A model generated the notes under the pieces. The model did no database searches. It was not told where the DNA came from and saw only the letters and a list, made by a program, of their open reading frames with translations. The translations under genes were made by a program, and so were the position numbers. A stretch of DNA of 64,000 nt from a virus, in the IMG/VR virus record IMGVR_UViG_3300035180_000402, positions 17,602 to 81,601 of that record; one strand, 5' to 3'. Positions 10,474 through 19,514 of this stretch are shown here, in pieces; within the stretch, counting starts at the first letter, position 1; each line of letters opens with the position of its first letter.

Positions 10474-11412
10474 ATGTTCTTTGATAGATTTTTTTGGAGT
10501 TCAAATAGTGCTCCTAGTTATACAATATTAAAAGCAACAAACATAGCTACAACAAGTTGCACTTTATCTTGGAGTGCTGCTACAGATATAAACAATGATC
10601 CTGTTACTTATTTTTTATATAGAGATGATATACTGATAGCCTCAAATTTACAAGTGTTGACTTATTCTGTTACTGGAATGACTCCAGGATCATCTGTTAC
10701 CTTTTCTATTGAAACTTATGATGGAAAAGTATATGGACCAAGAACTTCTATTGTAGTAACTTTCGTAAAAACATGGGCTCAAGTATATGAAAAATGGTAT
10801 AGATTCTCTCATGATACTACAACGAATCAACCTGCCAATGCTTCAGAATTGACTACATGGACATATGATGCCACTGGTGATTATATTCAGAATAACACTA
10901 ATAGCGTTACCTACATTGGATTTATAAGTACTGAATACTACGAAAACTACTATTTTCAGATACAATTAACTGCAAACTCTGATGATGATGACTGTATCTC
11001 TGTAGTTTTAGCTTTTGCAGTAGATGAAAAAGGTTTTGAGCATACACTATCAGCTGTACGATTAAGAAACAATAATCAATTCTATCCAAAATTACAATGG
11101 GCAATTGTTTATGACTATAATAGATCAACTCAAGCATTACTAGCTAATGGTGATAGTAAGATTGCTATTTCTGTTGGTAGTTGGAATACAGTACCTAATG
11201 GAACTACTGTAAGAGTGGAGAGAACTGGTGATATTTTTGTTGCTAAATGCTCACCATTTAATAGTACCGTTGTATCTGATGCTTCAGCTTTAACTATTGA
11301 CTTAAATTCAGATGCAAGATTAGCTGTTTTTAAAGGCCCTCAAAGATATGGAATAGGTTGTTTAAGTCAGCAATATTCTCGTTATTCAAATCTAATTTTT
11401 AATTATAGCTAA
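10474..11412 (+). CDS. Fibronectin III plus beta-sandwich adhesin, copy 1
   Basis: A 312-residue protein. Residues 15-95 form a fibronectin type III-like domain (ATTSCTLSWSAATDINNDPV ... VTGMTPGSSVTFSI). A KTWAQVYEKWYRFSH linker leads to a ~200-residue domain with YIGFISTEYYENYYFQIQL and DDDDCISVVLAFAVDEKG, which looks like a concanavalin-like beta-sandwich (inference). The gene after the next one encodes a clear paralogue with the same layout. Probable receptor-contact or decoration protein of the tail. Confidence 0.6.
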   Translation: MFFDRFFWSSNSAPSYTILKATNIATTSCTLSWSAATDINNDPVTYFLYRDDILIASNLQVLTYSVTGMTPGSSVTFSIETYDGKVYGPRTSIVVTFVKTWAQVYEKWYRFSHDTTTNQPANASELTTWTYDATGDYIQNNTNSVTYIGFISTEYYENYYFQIQLTANSDDDDCISVVLAFAVDEKGFEHTLSAVRLRNNNQFYPKLQWAIVYDYNRSTQALLANGDSKIAISVGSWNTVPNGTTVRVERTGDIFVAKCSPFNSTVVSDASALTIDLNSDARLAVFKGPQRYGIGCLSQQYSRYSNLIFNYS

Positions 11413-11423
11413 CTGGAGACATT

Positions 11424-12902
11424 ATGTCTAAACCAAGTACAATAATTTTATCTTCTTACTTTGCAAATTCAGGAGTAGATTCGAATTTAGTTTGGAAGAA
11501 TCCTATTAGTAATAGAGGTCTATCAGACATAGATGCTTTAACTTTGACTTTTTTAAATCCAGTAGATGGAACTACTTCTTCTATTATAGAAACTGGAAAA
11601 ATATATAGATATAGTTCTGTGTCTTCTACTTGGATAGACATTTCTAGCTCACATGGATTTTCTGGACATGAAATAATTGATGCCAAGACAAATTGTACTT
11701 TAAAACTAAACAGAGGACTAGATGCAGATAAACCTGTAACACTAGAGGAAGGTGAGCCATATTTCTCTTTAGATACAAATGCTTTATACATAGGAAATTC
11801 TGCTAAAAATTTAATTGAGATAAAAGATATTTATTTACAGAGTACAGAACCTATAAATAAGAATAAGTTATGGCTAGATCCAATACTTGGAACTTTTTAT
11901 TTTTATGATTTTTCTGATTCTACTTGGAAAGATATTATACATTCAAAATTAGGTTCTTCTGATATAACTGCACTACTTTCACAAAAAGCAGATAAAGCAA
12001 CTACCTTATCTGGTTATGCTATTACAGATGCTTATACTAAGTCAGAAGTTAATTCAAGCCTGGACTTAAAATTTGATAAAACTGGTGGTAAAATATCAGG
12101 AGCAGTTGAATTAGGATCATATCTTTTTAGAACTACTCAAGATGGTACTTCATATTTTATGCAGCAAGATGGCACAGGTAACTTACACTGGTATTGGAAT
12201 ACTATTGGTGGTACTTCTCCAGTTTTTGAAAGATCCAATACTGGTGCCTCTGATATAATGCAAGATATAACATCTAATGGATTAGCATACTTTAAGTATA
12301 GATACTCTGATGGTTCAACTAAGTCGGCTGGTGATTCAATAAAATGGACTGATATACTTTACGCTGATTCAAATAATGTCTTTAAGTTTTTAGATAAGGA
12401 TGTTTGGCACAAAGGCAATTTAGAATCTGCTTATACTAAGGCAGAGACTGATACACTACTATTAGAAAAAGAAAATAAATTACCTACTCCTACAAGTATA
12501 AGTCTTATACAAAAAAGTCCTGAAGGTGTTTACTCATTTGCTAAATATCCAAAAGAGTCTTTTGGTATAGCCTTGAGTGATGAAGTTACACCTTTAGTAG
12601 CAGGATCGAATAAACTTATTTTTAGGATGCCGTATGCTTTTAATCTATTAGAAATAAGAGCATCAGTAAGTTATGAGTCCACTTCTGGAAATATAACCCT
12701 AGATATAAAACATAATGGAGTAAGCGTAACAAATTCTTATGTAGTAATAGACGCAGGGTCTAAGACTAGTTTAAATTCTAGTAGTAGCTTTGTTATAACA
12801 ACTACCAGTCTATTAGATGACTCTGAGATAACTATAGACTTAGTTTCAGCAGGTACGAATAGTACAGGACTCAAATTATGGTTAATAGGTAGACAGCTAT
12901 GA
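11424..12902 (+). CDS. Tail fibre protein with YTKSE/YTKAE repeats
   Basis: A 492-residue protein behind GGAG. Near residues 95-130, LKLNRGLDADKPVTLEEGEP followed by YFSLDTNALYIGN matches the N-terminal attachment pattern of many phage fibres (Mtd_N-like). YTKSEVNSSLDLKFDKTGG and YTKAETDTLL are classical short fibre repeats. The last ~110 residues (GIALSDEVTPLVAGSNKLIF to the LIGRQL end) form a C-terminal domain often found on fibre tips. It lies between two copies of the FN3-type adhesin and overlaps the second by ATGA. Function: host recognition (family knowledge). Confidence 0.8.
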   Translation: MSKPSTIILSSYFANSGVDSNLVWKNPISNRGLSDIDALTLTFLNPVDGTTSSIIETGKIYRYSSVSSTWIDISSSHGFSGHEIIDAKTNCTLKLNRGLDADKPVTLEEGEPYFSLDTNALYIGNSAKNLIEIKDIYLQSTEPINKNKLWLDPILGTFYFYDFSDSTWKDIIHSKLGSSDITALLSQKADKATTLSGYAITDAYTKSEVNSSLDLKFDKTGGKISGAVELGSYLFRTTQDGTSYFMQQDGTGNLHWYWNTIGGTSPVFERSNTGASDIMQDITSNGLAYFKYRYSDGSTKSAGDSIKWTDILYADSNNVFKFLDKDVWHKGNLESAYTKAETDTLLLEKENKLPTPTSISLIQKSPEGVYSFAKYPKESFGIALSDEVTPLVAGSNKLIFRMPYAFNLLEIRASVSYESTSGNITLDIKHNGVSVTNSYVVIDAGSKTSLNSSSSFVITTTSLLDDSEITIDLVSAGTNSTGLKLWLIGRQL

Positions 12903-13831
12903 GTTTTATTTTAAATCCTTATACTTTTCAAACCGTGGCTCCTGAACCTTATTTAGTTTTAGATGTAACCAATATTACAGATGTTAGTTGTACTTTAAAT
13001 TTTAACTTATACAATTTTTCTTCTCCTGTAACTTATACAATTTTAAGAGGCTCTGAAATATTAGCTCAAAATTATTCAGGAACATCGTTTAATGTAACGG
13101 AAAGCACTGCAGGATTAACTGTAAATTATACTATAGTGGCGTATAGTGGCTCCTTAGAAAAAGCTACAACAAATAAAACTGTATCGTATGTTAAGACATG
13201 GGCTCAAGTATTTAATGACTGGAGAAGATTCTCTCATAATACTACTACTGAAAATCAACCTGCTAGTGCTACAGAAATATCTAGTTGGACCTATTCTTCT
13301 TCTACTAATAGTTTAAGTTGTCCAATTAATAGTTTAACTTATCTAGGATTAGTAAGCAATGAATTATATACTTCTTATATACATAAAGCCCGGCTTACTT
13401 CTACAGCTTCCGATGATGACTTAATAGGTGTTATTATATCTTTTGCTGTAGACGGAAACGGAAGAGAGCATACATTATCTGCAGTCAGGACAAGAGGAGG
13501 TTTACAACCACGATGGGGTATTTATAAAAACTATAGAAGATCAGATCAGATACTTCTTATTGATGGCAACTCTAAAATAACTTCTCAGACTGGAGGATGG
13601 AATGCAGTATCTACAGGTACTACGGTTAAAATAACGAAGACAGACAATCTTATTGATGCACGTTGTTCTGTCTTTAATAGTACTTCTGTGCTATCTAGCT
13701 CCTCATTATTGCTAGACTTGTCTGCGGATCCAAACTTGTCTATTTTTAGGCAACCATGTGCATATGGATATTCTGTATTTTCACAACCTAATACTACATA
13801 CTCTAATATAGTTTTCTCTTATTCAGAATAA
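12899..13831 (+). CDS. Fibronectin III plus beta-sandwich adhesin, copy 2
   Basis: A 310-residue paralogue of the gene two places upstream. It keeps the FN3-like N-domain (TDVSCTLNF), the KTWAQVFNDWRRFSHN linker and the C-domain (DDDLIGVIISFAVDGNGREH, EHTLSAVRTR). Sequence divergence is substantial, so the duplication is old or diversifying. Its ATG overlaps the TGA of the fibre gene, indicating coupled translation. The role as a fibre-tip partner is inferred. Confidence 0.6.
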   Translation: MSFILNPYTFQTVAPEPYLVLDVTNITDVSCTLNFNLYNFSSPVTYTILRGSEILAQNYSGTSFNVTESTAGLTVNYTIVAYSGSLEKATTNKTVSYVKTWAQVFNDWRRFSHNTTTENQPASATEISSWTYSSSTNSLSCPINSLTYLGLVSNELYTSYIHKARLTSTASDDDLIGVIISFAVDGNGREHTLSAVRTRGGLQPRWGIYKNYRRSDQILLIDGNSKITSQTGGWNAVSTGTTVKITKTDNLIDARCSVFNSTSVLSSSSLLLDLSADPNLSIFRQPCAYGYSVFSQPNTTYSNIVFSYSE

Positions 13832-13869
13832 TAATATTATATTAATTAGGAAGAGGAAGGTATAATTTT

Positions 13870-14631
13870 ATGGGACTAATAAATTCTACAAGAGATATTT
13901 TAAGGGTAGGTTTAAGAGAAGGTGTTAGATATAGAGCTATAGTTACAGATAATAAAGACCCGAAGCAACTAGGAAGAATAAAATTTAAGATACCAAAATT
14001 CTTTGAGTTAGAATTAAAAGATTCTCCTTGGGCTATCTGTGCAAATGCTGGCATAGATGGTGGAACAAAAGAATCTGGAAGTCTTGATATTCCTAGAATA
14101 GACTCTTTTGTAGAGATAATGTTTATGCATGGTAGTCCATATCATCCAAAGTATTTCTCAACAACTTTATTTAAACCAAATCAATTAAAACAAGCACAGG
14201 TTAACTATCCTGATAGAAAAATAATAAGACTAAGTAATAAAGCCTTCCTTGTAGTTGACCTACATAATAATCTTATTCAAGTTTATAATCCTGGTGATGT
14301 ATCTATTGAGATAAATGGGAGTTGTGGAATAAACGTGCAAGGAACGACTACTTTATCTTCAGTAGGTGATACGACTATCTCAGTTAGTAAAGGTAACTTA
14401 AATGCAACTGTATTAAAAGGTGATGCTAATGTAGTAACAGAGAAAGGGGATATTATAGCTTCAAGTGCAAATGATGTCTCAGTTATAGCATCACATAATA
14501 TTTATTTAACTGGTGGAAGTGGTGATGGTGACTTAGCTGGAGTAGTTACCGGAGCTTGTACTTGTGCGTTTACTGGTGGACCACATCCTGACTATTCTAA
14601 TAATGTATTTGCAACTACAGGAGGAAGTTAG
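13870..14631 (+). CDS. Baseplate spike protein, gp5/gpV OB-fold type
   Basis: A 253-residue protein with a strong AGGAAGAGGAAGG ribosome site. Residues 15-110 form the gp5/gpV-type OB fold (RYRAIVTDNKDPKQLGRIKF ... SFVEIMFMHGSPYHPKYF). Residues 130-225 are repetitive beta-strands with alternating V/I/G (triple beta-helix spike). No lysozyme insertion is present, unlike T4 gp5. The end carries CTCAFTGGPHPDYSN, a pattern seen at tips of similar spikes. It forms the central membrane-piercing spike of the baseplate. Confidence 0.85.
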   Translation: MGLINSTRDILRVGLREGVRYRAIVTDNKDPKQLGRIKFKIPKFFELELKDSPWAICANAGIDGGTKESGSLDIPRIDSFVEIMFMHGSPYHPKYFSTTLFKPNQLKQAQVNYPDRKIIRLSNKAFLVVDLHNNLIQVYNPGDVSIEINGSCGINVQGTTTLSSVGDTTISVSKGNLNATVLKGDANVVTEKGDIIASSANDVSVIASHNIYLTGGSGDGDLAGVVTGACTCAFTGGPHPDYSNNVFATTGGS

Positions 14632-14632
14632 T

Positions 14633-14899
14633 ATGCCTTCAGACATGACAGGTCTAAATTCAGAACGCCTAACACTAGTTTTACAAGAAGCTATGCAAAA
14701 GAAAGTTATGCAGTCACAGACTATAATGTTCAGTCTTGGATTAGATGGTACTGCTGCATTATATGACTTTTGTAACATCATAGCTGAAGCTGTTTCTGAA
14801 GAAGTAATTAAAGAAATAACAATGCATAGTAAATTAGAAGCAATGTCTAGAGATGCCGGAATTGCTGGTTCTGGTATTATAACCGGTTCAGTTAGTTAG
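14633..14899 (+). CDS. Small baseplate-associated protein
   Basis: An 88-residue protein. I chose the ATG directly behind AGGAGG, two bases after the spike stop; longer in-frame starts lie inside the spike gene. It is helical (EAMQKKVMQSQTIMF; FCNIIAEAVSEEVIKEITM) and resembles the short protein commonly encoded next to gp5-type spikes in myoviruses. The exact function is unknown. Confidence 0.6.
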   Translation: MPSDMTGLNSERLTLVLQEAMQKKVMQSQTIMFSLGLDGTAALYDFCNIIAEAVSEEVIKEITMHSKLEAMSRDAGIAGSGIITGSVS

Positions 14900-14908
14900 G
14901 AGTGAAGT

Positions 14909-17218
14909 ATGCCCTGGAGATCTGCAACGTTAGCTCAAATATTAGGACCAGCAAATGCTATGGTAGCAGCAGCTTTGGCTGCTGCTGAACTAGCCTTAGC
15001 TAAAGCACAGCTAGTATTAGCTTTATTGCAAGCTGCACTTAGTGCAATTTTAGATCAAATAAATAAGATACTAAGAATAGTAGAAATACTCGAAGCAACT
15101 GGTGCTTATGTTATTGTACTTAGTGGGGCTAAAGGATCATGGAATTCTCGAATGAGATTAGCTCCTAATGCTCCTCCAGAAGGAACCGATTGGTGCACTA
15201 CAGGTGTAGCTTTAGTAGCGGTAGGTCCAGATCTTGCTGGTAATATTGCAGCTTTTAAACAAGCTATGGATACGGTGAATAAAGGAATTAAAGAACTTTT
15301 TATTAAAAGAGACCAAAACCTTCCACCGCAAATTGCTCCAAAGCCACCTCAGCCACCACCTCAGTTTAATGTCTGGTATTCAATGACTTTAGGTGACATG
15401 TTTCCTGGATATTTTGCATTAGCTAAGAACGTTCTTAATACGGCTAAAGGATTTATAGGTAATTTAAAACATGATATAGCTAACGCTAGCAATGTTATAA
15501 ATTCTGCAAATGGTGTATTATCTAGTATAGCTTCCTTTATGTCTGATCTAAATCAGACAGGAGCTTATGGTATAGTATTACCACCTAAAGCACTTGGTAT
15601 AATGCAAAGATTAGAAACAGAAGCTAATGCTCCGCCCATGACTTCTCAATTTTACTCTATAGGTTTGTGCTTTTGTTTTTATTATCCTAATTGGAAAGCC
15701 TGTGATGATAAATATGCTTCATTGTGTCAAATTTTTGATCCTAATCCAAAAGAGATAACTATATCTAGACCTTCTGATCCTTTTAGACCGACAGATATAT
15801 TTGAAATAGAAATACCAATAAAATCATGGGCTGTACCAAAAGGTGGTTATTATGATAAACAGGTAAGTGTACAGTTAAAGTGTAATGTAGCTAATGCAAC
15901 TATTTTTTATACTATAAATGCAGAAAAACCTAGAACTAATCCTTTTAGACGTATTTATAGTGATCCAATTCTAGTTACTAAAAATAATACCGTAATAAGA
16001 TTTTATGCAAAAACTTATTTACAAGAAGAAAAAAGAGATAGAGAAGAAGTTTATAAAATAATTGAATATGCTCCTAATGCTAATTATTACTATGACTTAA
16101 ATTATGGTTTATTACCAGGATTTCCTGTTGATGAACCACCTGATTGGTGGTTAGGAAAAACTCTGAATGAGTGTATTCAAGCAAGACATCAAGATGCTAC
16201 TGATTTAGTATTAGATCCAGGTAATGCTACTAGAGACATTGATACATGTCCAGAGTATTATAATCCTGTAATACCTGATGATCCTACTTTAAAGGATTTA
16301 AAGATAGTAGCAAAAGTTCAGGATTCTCAAGCTGGAACTACTACTCCAAATAATCATGCTCTAACTGCCTGTGACGCCTATGTAGATAGTGGCGGATTAT
16401 CAGGATGGGCAGAGAGCAGTTTAATAGCTAGCTTTGGATTTGGTCCGTGGGGAGCTTACTCCGCTTTTCCTGATCCTACTGCTTATTGGATATGGAATGA
16501 AGCTGGTGCTTCAACAACAGCTTTAGTTAATACTTTCGTTGTATTTAAATATTGGTATAATAATACTACTGGGCAGGATTTTACTTGTAATATTTGTTTT
16601 ATGTGTGATAACACTGCAATGTTATTTAGTGATAATGCATATATAGTTGGTACAAATCCACTTACAGTAGGAGAAAAAAGGTTATTAGATACTGACTCAG
16701 GATGGGATAGCATTAGCGGTACTGCAAAAGGTTCATGGGAGACTGAATACGGTTATAGAAATATAGAAATTATAATGCCTCAAGGTATTACTGAGTTTTC
16801 TTGGATAGGAACTAATTGGGGTGGTCCTGCAGGTTTAATATTTACTTGTATGGATTTATCTTCAGGTACTGTTTATTTTCATTCCGATGCTACTATAAAA
16901 ACCATTGGAGCCTCGGACGATTGGTATACTAATTATATAGTAAACTATGTAGATAAAGGTTATGCTATAAATGGAAGTATCTCACAAACAGTAAGACCTG
17001 TAGTTGGAGAATACTTTTATATACCTGTTGTTTTAGGTGATTCTAAAATAACAGAAGCTTTAACTGATTTACACGGATTTGAAATACAATCTAACAAAAA
17101 AGGATTATATGGTAAAGTTGATGATCCATATCCTTTTAGCATTACGTTACTTGTAGATAACTCTGTACATTTTACTATAATTATTTCACCTAAGAATGAT
17201 TTAGACACGTTAAGTTAA
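14909..17218 (+). CDS. Large baseplate/tail protein with a chitobiase-C-like domain
   Basis: A 769-residue protein. The N-terminal ~60 residues are Ala/Leu-rich helix (ALAAAELALAKAQLVLALLQ), followed by two similar blocks (TGAYVIVLSGAKG...LAPNAPP and TGAYGIVLPPKAL...EANAPP), suggesting an internal duplication. A Pro-rich linker (KPPQPPPQ) lies between them. Around residues 310-370 VSVQLKCNVANATIFYTINA ... IRFYAKT matches the chitobiase/hexosaminidase C-terminal-type domain. The C-terminal 300 residues are unrecognised. Position between spike and gp25 genes argues for a baseplate component. Confidence 0.6.
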   Translation: MPWRSATLAQILGPANAMVAAALAAAELALAKAQLVLALLQAALSAILDQINKILRIVEILEATGAYVIVLSGAKGSWNSRMRLAPNAPPEGTDWCTTGVALVAVGPDLAGNIAAFKQAMDTVNKGIKELFIKRDQNLPPQIAPKPPQPPPQFNVWYSMTLGDMFPGYFALAKNVLNTAKGFIGNLKHDIANASNVINSANGVLSSIASFMSDLNQTGAYGIVLPPKALGIMQRLETEANAPPMTSQFYSIGLCFCFYYPNWKACDDKYASLCQIFDPNPKEITISRPSDPFRPTDIFEIEIPIKSWAVPKGGYYDKQVSVQLKCNVANATIFYTINAEKPRTNPFRRIYSDPILVTKNNTVIRFYAKTYLQEEKRDREEVYKIIEYAPNANYYYDLNYGLLPGFPVDEPPDWWLGKTLNECIQARHQDATDLVLDPGNATRDIDTCPEYYNPVIPDDPTLKDLKIVAKVQDSQAGTTTPNNHALTACDAYVDSGGLSGWAESSLIASFGFGPWGAYSAFPDPTAYWIWNEAGASTTALVNTFVVFKYWYNNTTGQDFTCNICFMCDNTAMLFSDNAYIVGTNPLTVGEKRLLDTDSGWDSISGTAKGSWETEYGYRNIEIIMPQGITEFSWIGTNWGGPAGLIFTCMDLSSGTVYFHSDATIKTIGASDDWYTNYIVNYVDKGYAINGSISQTVRPVVGEYFYIPVVLGDSKITEALTDLHGFEIQSNKKGLYGKVDDPYPFSITLLVDNSVHFTIIISPKNDLDTLS

Positions 17219-17256
17219 TAATTTATATTACATGAAGAAGTTATATGAGGTTAGAA

Positions 17257-17649
17257 ATGGCAGACTTATACGTTGATATAAATTCAAATTACACTGCAGA
17301 TTATTCTTCCAATATCTTGTGTACTGGTGCACAAGCCTTATTAAACTCCCTTATAAACTTAATAAACACAATAAAAGATGAAAATGGGATAAGTGAGAGA
17401 CTTTTTAAACCATATTTAGGAACAGGTCTATATAGACTTCTTTTTGAACCTATTGATTCTATAACTGCATATAAGATACGAATTTATATAGATCAATTAG
17501 TAGAACAAGAACCTAGAGTAATGCTAGTAAATAATGAGACTAGTATAATTGAAGATATTGAGAATCAGTGCTACTATATTACATTAACTATTATTGATAA
17601 AGCTACACAGGAAAAGGCATCTTCAAATTTAATTTTAAGCAAGCCTTGA
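17257..17649 (+). CDS. Baseplate wedge protein, gp25/GPW family
   Basis: 130 residues from the ATG that has GAGG six bases upstream; an in-frame ATG at 17245 would add four residues (MRLE). The core ENGISERLFKPYLGTGLYRL followed by LFEPID and a late EPRV is the gp25/GPW signature. In T4 this protein sits in the inner baseplate wedge and starts sheath assembly. It is followed within a few bases by the gpJ/gp6-like gene, the usual order. Confidence 0.88.
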   Translation: MADLYVDINSNYTADYSSNILCTGAQALLNSLINLINTIKDENGISERLFKPYLGTGLYRLLFEPIDSITAYKIRIYIDQLVEQEPRVMLVNNETSIIEDIENQCYYITLTIIDKATQEKASSNLILSKP

Positions 17650-17654
17650 GGTGA

Positions 17655-19508
17655 ATGATGATAAGAAAACCTGTAGACTTAAGTACAGTCGTTCCAAATT
17701 TTTCAGATTTTGTTGCAGCTTTACAGCAAGATCTTAGAGCACGAGACTCTTGGAAGGACCTTGTTGATGGTAGTACCGGAGAAACCTTAATAGAACATAA
17801 TGCTGCTATTGGGACATTTCTACAGCAATCTTTAGAGACTGCCTTTAAAGAGTGTTTTACAGATACAGCCTCCAGAGATAGTTCTATTTATGCAATAACT
17901 AGAATGTTGGGTATTAGAGTATCCAGAAAATTACCTGGAGTGCAAAGTTGTAACATTCAAAGATCCAATATGCTTAACTTGCCTATAAGTAATTCATTGG
18001 TTATTCCAGAATTTTCACAGTTTACTGTTGGTGATGATATTCCTTTTTATAATAGATCTACCTTGAACTTTGTAGAATCTAGTGCAACATTAAATAATGT
18101 TCTTTTATATCAAGGTAAAATTTATACTAAAAAGTATGTAAGCTCTGGAGAACCATTTCAGAGAATAATAATTCAATCATCCTCACCAATGTCTATATCA
18201 GATATAGATATAATTGTTTATGTTGGAGATGAAAAATGGACTGTCGTTTATGATGGTTTATGGAATTATGGAATAGATGATAAAGTTGTAGCAGATTCTA
18301 CTTTAGGTACTGGTGACGTTATTCTTCAGTTTGGAAATGGCTATAATGGAGCATTACCTGCAACTAATCAAGATATAACCGTACAGTATGTAGAGACTTA
18401 TGGTGCAAAATTAAGTATGATAGGTTCAGGTGCAAACGTTCAATTAAATAATCAACTTAATGGATACTCTATATCTGGTAATATTATACGACTACCAGAT
18501 GTTACCCAAATTTTTACTACCTTAGGTGGTTTGAGTTTAACACTAAGTAGTTTAACTAATCCTACTCCAGTAGTTTATTTACCTTCTGGAAATAGTTGGG
18601 ACATAACTAATGTTGGTTTTCAATTAGAAGAGAGTAATGGAGGACTTGCTTTAATAACAGGAGTAAATGGAAATGAAGCAACCTTATCTGTAGTGTCTCC
18701 TTTTACGACAAAAAATTTATCTGCTGGATCCTGGTTTATGTCAGTACCAACTACGGGTCAAGATGAAAAACCTAGTTATTATTATAAGGTTCTATCACCT
18801 AACATGAGCAAGGCAATGGGAAGAGCTGTTACTACTCAAGACCACTCTGCTGTTATAATGCAATACAGCGGAATAAGTGATGTTTTGGTAAGAACAGAAA
18901 AAGATATAATAAAAGCTTTGACGCAAAAAATACAGAAAAGTGCAGAGGTTATAGCTAGAGAACAGTCTCTCAATATTTATAACGGTGTGGATTACTATGA
19001 AATAGTTCCAGATATACATCCTGCACTTCAAAATGTGATATGGGTTTCATTTTTAACATCTAGTGGATTAAGTTTTAATTCACTTCAGAATACCGAATTT
19101 TTAAACTGGTTTAGATCTAAGCAATTTGATGGAACTACTATTAAACTTCAGGTTCCTACTAAAAACATGGTAGATTTATCAATTTCTTTATATTGCAATT
19201 CTGGAAAAGATCTTCTGGTAGCACAATCATTGGCAGAGACTGCAATAAGAAAGATGTTTGCAACAGACAAGCCTATGTTGAGCAAAAAGATTGTAATGAA
19301 TGATATTTATGATACTTTAAGTAATAGCCTTGATGACTTTTTAGATTATTCTTCTATAGAGGCTAAGTTAGATGGAGTAGCAACCTTTGAGTTAGTTCCA
19401 AAGAATGCAGCTATAGATGACTTCGGTTTTCCTGTACCACCTGGATACTTATATTTGCAGAATTTATCTATAACAGCCAAAACTACAGATAGAAGAAGTA
19501 AAAGGTAG
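17655..19508 (+). CDS. Baseplate wedge protein, gpJ/gp6 type
   Basis: A 617-residue protein. The N-terminus (DLVDGSTGETLIEHNAAIGT) and the central NMSKAMGRAVTTQDHSAVIM are typical of the baseplate J / T4 gp6 family. A second ATG one codon later is better spaced from GAGGTG and may be the true start. The family forms the ring of dimers at the inner baseplate. The stop leaves only a few bases before the next baseplate gene. Confidence 0.85.
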   Translation: MMIRKPVDLSTVVPNFSDFVAALQQDLRARDSWKDLVDGSTGETLIEHNAAIGTFLQQSLETAFKECFTDTASRDSSIYAITRMLGIRVSRKLPGVQSCNIQRSNMLNLPISNSLVIPEFSQFTVGDDIPFYNRSTLNFVESSATLNNVLLYQGKIYTKKYVSSGEPFQRIIIQSSSPMSISDIDIIVYVGDEKWTVVYDGLWNYGIDDKVVADSTLGTGDVILQFGNGYNGALPATNQDITVQYVETYGAKLSMIGSGANVQLNNQLNGYSISGNIIRLPDVTQIFTTLGGLSLTLSSLTNPTPVVYLPSGNSWDITNVGFQLEESNGGLALITGVNGNEATLSVVSPFTTKNLSAGSWFMSVPTTGQDEKPSYYYKVLSPNMSKAMGRAVTTQDHSAVIMQYSGISDVLVRTEKDIIKALTQKIQKSAEVIAREQSLNIYNGVDYYEIVPDIHPALQNVIWVSFLTSSGLSFNSLQNTEFLNWFRSKQFDGTTIKLQVPTKNMVDLSISLYCNSGKDLLVAQSLAETAIRKMFATDKPMLSKKIVMNDIYDTLSNSLDDFLDYSSIEAKLDGVATFELVPKNAAIDDFGFPVPPGYLYLQNLSITAKTTDRRSKR

Positions 19509-19514
19509 GATGTT

